Of a DNA stretch of 45,000 nucleotides, positions 41,331 through 45,000 are shown piece after piece (positions within the stretch are counted from its first letter, which is position 1; every line of letters starts with the position of its first letter). Under the pieces are notes generated by a model that saw only the letters and a list, made by a program, of their open reading frames with translations, was not told where the DNA came from and searched no databases. Made by a program: the position numbers and the translations under genes. The stretch comes from Halisarca cf. caerulea (lineage: Eukaryota; Porifera; Demospongiae; Chondrillida; Halisarcidae), in contig CAUJGJ010000397.1 in assembly GCA_963170055.1 (NCBI GenBank), forward strand, positions 5,270,001 through 5,315,000, given 5' to 3'.

Positions 41331-42267
41331 CTCTTGTCACGTTCTTCTGCAGTCTCCAGTTCAATGCGTTTTTCTGTGTAATCTTCATCACTTCCAGTCG
41401 AGATTCTCTCTGTTCTATACTCTCCTTCTCCCGATGTTTCCTTTGACTAATAGCAAATTGTTCCAGTCTATCTACATGAGAATTGCTACTTTTTTCTTTG
41501 AGTTCCTTATCCCTGTCACTGCAATCCATTATAGTAGATATACAATTTTTCTTCTGCTTATCTTCCATGCTGTCTACAGGTCCTGGATTACGTTCGACAT
41601 CGCCAGCTAAGAGTAACAGTAATAGTAATAATGGTGCGTAATAAAATGAATGTTTCGATAAGTGCTCATAAAACACAGAATAGCGACGTCTTTTTATTGC
41701 TACTGAAAAGACAACATTATGCGGCATATTTGTCAGATTTGGACATATTCGTAGAAAATGCAATTTCAATTCTGTACAATCTCTAAAGTTAGTTTCCATC
41801 TTACTGTGAGTCAAATTATAACCGAAATAGTGTTGCGTATTTTCATTTTGACTCACATTACATATATTAAACGGACGAGTCAATACAAAATCGATAGCAA
41901 ACATCAACAGCATTATAAAGGAAACAACCATTACACAGAAACATTTAGAGTTTAATGAATTTAATTTTATATTAAATGAACATTTGGGCCCAGGGTTTAA
42001 TTCTACATCCCCAGAAAGTAATAAAAGGAAATAGACTAGGAGAGGAAAAACTAAATTATCTGAGGTACAGCCCGTAGCTGATAAACAGCTCTTGTGGACA
42101 AAGGTGACTATCTGGCCATGTGGATATATGTGAAGTATGCAAATGTTGCACTTGTGCTGACTACATACACAATTACAAGTCATACAATCTAATAGCTCAG
42201 CTACGTACTGTTGCACCAAGCTATACTGGTGATTACGTGCACCATAAATCTTGCTAGAAACTCTACC
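41326..42267 (-). CDS. N-terminal exon with two 2A-like motifs and hydrophobic stretches
   Basis: A minus-strand open frame of about 300 codons, after a good acceptor at 42267 (CTTTCTCTTAATGTAG). First ATG in frame near 42186; an earlier exon may supply the start. It has a Cys-rich start (MTCNCVCSQHKCNICILH), a hydrophobic run (LVFPLLVYFLLLLS) and GDVELNPGP (2A-1), a second hydrophobic run (CFCVMVVSFIMLLMFAI), a third (YYAPLLLLLLLLA) and GDVERNPGP (2A-2). After that comes a charged region leading into the 23-residue repeats. Known: DxExNPG|P causes ribosome skipping between Gly and Pro, and occurs in some invertebrate non-LTR elements. Inference: translation would give two short membrane-like peptides and the downstream protein beginning with Pro. 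The motif and leader could also belong to an adjacent element. Confidence 0.7.
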   Translation of the reverse strand, partial: GRVSSKIYGARNHQYSLVQQYVAELLDCMTCNCVCSQHKCNICILHIYPHGQIVTFVHKSCLSATGCTSDNLVFPLLVYFLLLLSGDVELNPGPKCSFNIKLNSLNSKCFCVMVVSFIMLLMFAIDFVLTRPFNICNVSQNENTQHYFGYNLTHSKMETNFRDCTELKLHFLRICPNLTNMPHNVVFSVAIKRRRYSVFYEHLSKHSFYYAPLLLLLLLLAGDVERNPGPVDSMEDKQKKNCISTIMDCSDRDKELKEKSSNSHVDRLEQFAISQRKHREKESIEQRESRLEVMKITQKNALNWRLQKNVTRG

Positions 42268-42497
42268 CTACATTAAGAGAAAGGAAATAATGGTACGTCA
42301 CAATAAAATGAATTTACATAACCAAATTGACTTCTGAAAGTCCAGCAAAGCAGTAAATACTTTTCTATGTGTTATGTATGTGTGTTTGTTTGTTGGTGTG
42401 TGTATGGACATGTCGTAGTAAGAAAAGGTATCTTATAGCACGAGTATGTGGGGTGGTTGTGGTGTATAAACTTTGTATATTTTACATATGTACATGT

Positions 42498-42584
42498 ATG
42501 TGTGTGTGTGTGTGTGTTCGTGTGTGTGTGTGTCTGTGTCTGTGTGTGTGTGTATGTGTGCGCCCATGTGTATGTGTGTGTGCA

Positions 42585-42651
<67 letters not shown>

Positions 42652-42652
42652 A
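42498..42652. repeat. GT microsatellite
   Basis: (TG)n with GTATGTG and TGTGCGCC interruptions. Cys/Val and His/Thr frames across it are artefacts. Confidence 0.93.
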
Positions 42653-42939
42653 ATTTTTAGTTCAGTAATAAAAGGTATGTTAGTGCAACAGTATATTGTA
42701 TGAATGCATGGGGTGAATGTGGACATTGTATATTTTACACAATATTCTCATTTGTAGTACATAGTATGCATGTATATGTGTATGACAATGTGTAAGTGTT
42801 AGGTATACTGTAAGAAATGAAGTGCGAGGTTCACACCAATACAAATAACTCTTACGCCAGTACAGTGAAAATACACACAAACAAAGAAGGGAGCGATTCC
42901 ATTACTCCGTGTTTGAATACGTATTGTTACACGATTTTT

Positions 42940-43002
42940 AGGGGCTGCCTGTGGCAGCCCCTATATTGTTTTCATTTGGACTTCCGGTGTGTAACGCTCG
43001 TC

Positions 43003-43041
<39 letters not shown>

Positions 43042-43296
43042 GGATTTGAAGAAAAGTCTTATAATAGAGAATTTATATAATAATAATAGAGAAGTATGAA
43101 TTTATACAGGAAGGAGTTAGAGGAATTGTTTTGAAAACAATTGCCAAATATGGCAATTGTTTTCAAAACAATCGTTCAGTTACAATAAACAGTATGTTCT
43201 ATGAATGTTCAGCTGTGCACTTACACTCCAATGCTTTACAAGTGATTCGAGTGCGTGGGGCAGCAGCCCCCACGAGTTTTTAACTCGAATTACTTG
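42940..43296 (+). mobile_element. Hairpin-ended non-autonomous element, copy C
   Basis: Near-identical to copies A and B: AGGGGCTGCC with GGCAGCCCC, ACTTCCGGTGTGTAACGCTC, (TA)n, central palindrome, GGGGCAGCAGCCCCCACGAG end hairpin, AATTACTTG. Left flank T5, right flank TT. Confidence 0.87.
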
Positions 43297-44190
43297 TTAG
43301 CATAATTTATTCTTACGTGAGATTCTTAGACTGACGTAATCGCTTTATCACATGACTAAGGAAGGGGAAATTTGTCAAGTGTGAAATGTTGGTTAGCTAT
43401 CGAGAAGACTTTTCCTATATGGATACTTTTCATAGCCTTATTACAGTCAGTCGTTGTAGTTGAATCGCTACTATTAACACTTTCAACAATATTTATTGTT
43501 AAAAGATTTGACTTGTTTAAGTTAACATTGTTTGTTCAGTTGTGCGAAGAATATTTGTAAGTTACACAAACTGTTGCTATGATGTTGGGCTTTTCTTAAC
43601 CTATATTTTATGATTTTTTTGTAGGGAATTTTCATTCGCGTACTGACTATGGAGCAATTGTTAAATTGACTAGAATACGCTGAAAGGTTTTGTTAGTACT
43701 TTCCACTTCTACGAGACGTAAAAGGAACATTTTCTTAATTTGGGATACCCCAAAGAGGTAAATCTGCTATTGCATACCCTGTGTTATTATTATGACTAAT
43801 TACTAATTCATTTTTATAGATTCCTGACGCCTATTTTGTATTTTGACGGCATCATCGATCAACACGGTAAGACTGTTTGTATTGTATCGTTCTTGTCTTA
43901 TTTCAGTTGTACTTTTTCGAACATCATCATGTAACTTACTTTAACAGTTAGAAACCTCATGTTTTAACATTCAATTTTATTTATATTAACTTTGTACTTA
44001 ATGCTAAGAATTATAAATTCATGCTGACCAATGTTTGATTTAGAACACAGCGCATGAATGTGTGTGTGCATGTGGTTATGCGCATATCAGTTAATATTCC
44101 TTTAATAATAATAATTCTATTACTTATAACACACATCACAATGCAAGACTATAATCATGAGCATGGGTGTATACACATGTACATGTCTCA
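43297..44190. other. Intergenic, no firm gene
   Basis: A plus-strand frame at 43372-43560 is hydrophobic (WLAIEKTFPIWILFIALLQSVVVVESLLL) and ends at a GTAAGT donor; the next acceptor (about 43624) joins to only a few codons before TGA. I recognise no family, so I do not call it. Confidence 0.4.
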
Positions 44191-44251
44191 ATGTGTGTGC
44201 ATGTGTATGCGTGAACAGACATGTCTCAGTGTGTGTGTATGCATGTACATG

Positions 44252-44295
<44 letters not shown>

Positions 44296-44443
44296 CATGT
44301 GCATGTCTTAGTATGTGTGTGTGTTTATACCTTAAGATAACCACTATATATTCCTTACACTGTGAGTGCTATCATTATGCCTTCCATTTTATAATTTCCT
44401 GTAGTAAACTCTCAGTATGTGTGTGTACACACGTGTACATGTC

Positions 44444-44481
<38 letters not shown>

Positions 44482-44672
44482 TGTGTGTCTGTGTGTCTGT
44501 GCGTGTGTGTGTGTGTACATGTCTCTCTGTGTGTACGCATGTACATGTCTAATGTTTGTGTATATGCCTTAACATAGCCACTATTCCTTATACTCTGCGA
44601 GTGCTGTGCCTTCCATTTTTACAAGTTTGTGTAATTATCTCAGTGTATGTGTGTGTACGCATTTACATGTCT

Positions 44673-44732
<60 letters not shown>

Positions 44733-44970
44733 ATATGTATGTCACGTCTACATGTCTCCATGTGTGTATATGCATGTACATGTCTTAGTGTTTGTGTTTA
44801 TGCCTTAACATAGCCACTTTTCTTTACACTGTGAGTGCTGTGCCTTCCATTTTTATAAATTTTCTGTAATTTCTCAGTGTGTGTACATGCACACATGTAC
44901 ATGTCTCAGTGAGTATGCGTGTAAATGTTTCAGTTTGTGTGTGTACATATGTACACAGTTTAAAACACAT
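44190..44970 (+). repeat. Tandem array of a ~238-bp unit carrying GT tracts
   Basis: Three or more units (about 44295, 44533, 44771) share the order: GCATGTACATGTCTTAGTGT, TATGCCTTAACATAGCCACT, TTCCTTACACTGTGAGTGCT, GTGCCTTCCATTTTTA, TAATTTCTCAGTGTGTGT, then a variable (GT)n tract. The units differ mainly in GT tract length. The array runs toward the right edge. Confidence 0.8.
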
Positions 44971-45000
44971 TTACTCATACAAATACACACATTCAATAAA

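Noticed and set aside
41986..42030. 2A motifs as evidence of an integrated picorna-like virus
   Set aside because: No viral replicase, helicase or capsid sequence lies nearby; both motifs are in frame with the Helitron-like repeat region, and 2A-like sequences are known in invertebrate transposable elements.
43372..43660. Hydrophobic 62-codon frame with a GTAAGT donor
   Set aside because: It could be an exon of a small membrane protein, but the joined frame ends after a few codons and nothing else supports it.

Overview
The window is eukaryotic and looks like an invertebrate animal genome. Genes are split by GT-AG introns, there are AATAAA signals, long GT/AT microsatellites, and many decayed transposons. 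The mix of families (G2E3-like HECT genes, RecQ-like and DUF6589 genes, CR1-type LINE, 2A-like peptides, Helitron-like gene with an OTU gene) would fit a sponge or another non-bilaterian or marine invertebrate. This is inference; nothing in the window fixes the species. No rRNA, tRNA, CRISPR or prokaryotic operon was seen.

Layout. 1-5.6 kb: LINE fragment, a decayed multicopy gene with a SAP-like segment (minus strand) split by a MITE, a reverse-transcriptase C-terminus with a zinc knuckle and nuclease-like motif, and a 39-bp minisatellite. 5.8-11.8 kb: two tandem, intron-matched HECT E3-like genes, both with stops. 11.9-13.4 kb: the missing C-terminal half of the SAP-like gene, now on the plus strand, which points to one ~10.9 kb inversion. 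14.3-15.4 kb: a small, apparently intact four-exon CCCH zinc-finger gene. 16.1-18.6 kb: a RecQ-like gene inside what looks like a complete transposon (TIRs of about 93 bp, 9-bp target duplication). 18.6-20.8 kb: a gene-like row of mini-exons, several exactly 33 bp. 21.4-29.5 kb: a second RecQ-like gene (plus) convergent with a DUF6589 gene (minus). The RecQ exon is split by a 2.85-kb pogo-like element that itself carries a HIRAN-like/Ulp1-like protease gene. 30.0-31.2 kb: CR1-type LINE. 32.3-33.4 kb: large inverted repeat around a GT tract. 34.0-42.3 kb (minus): a decayed Helitron/Helentron-like gene set: an N-terminal region with two 2A-like motifs, about eleven 23-residue charged repeats, a Rep (HUH and two Tyr), helicase remnants and a separate OTU protease gene. 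42.9-45 kb: repeats.

Four near-full copies and one solo end of a ~350-bp hairpin-ended element are scattered through the window. They sit in T-runs, as expected for Helentron-type non-autonomous elements, so the Helitron-like gene could be related to their source. Most coding regions here are mobile or mobile-derived. The CCCH gene is the best host-gene candidate. RecQ2 with its insertion removed, and DUF6589, are the least decayed of the larger genes.
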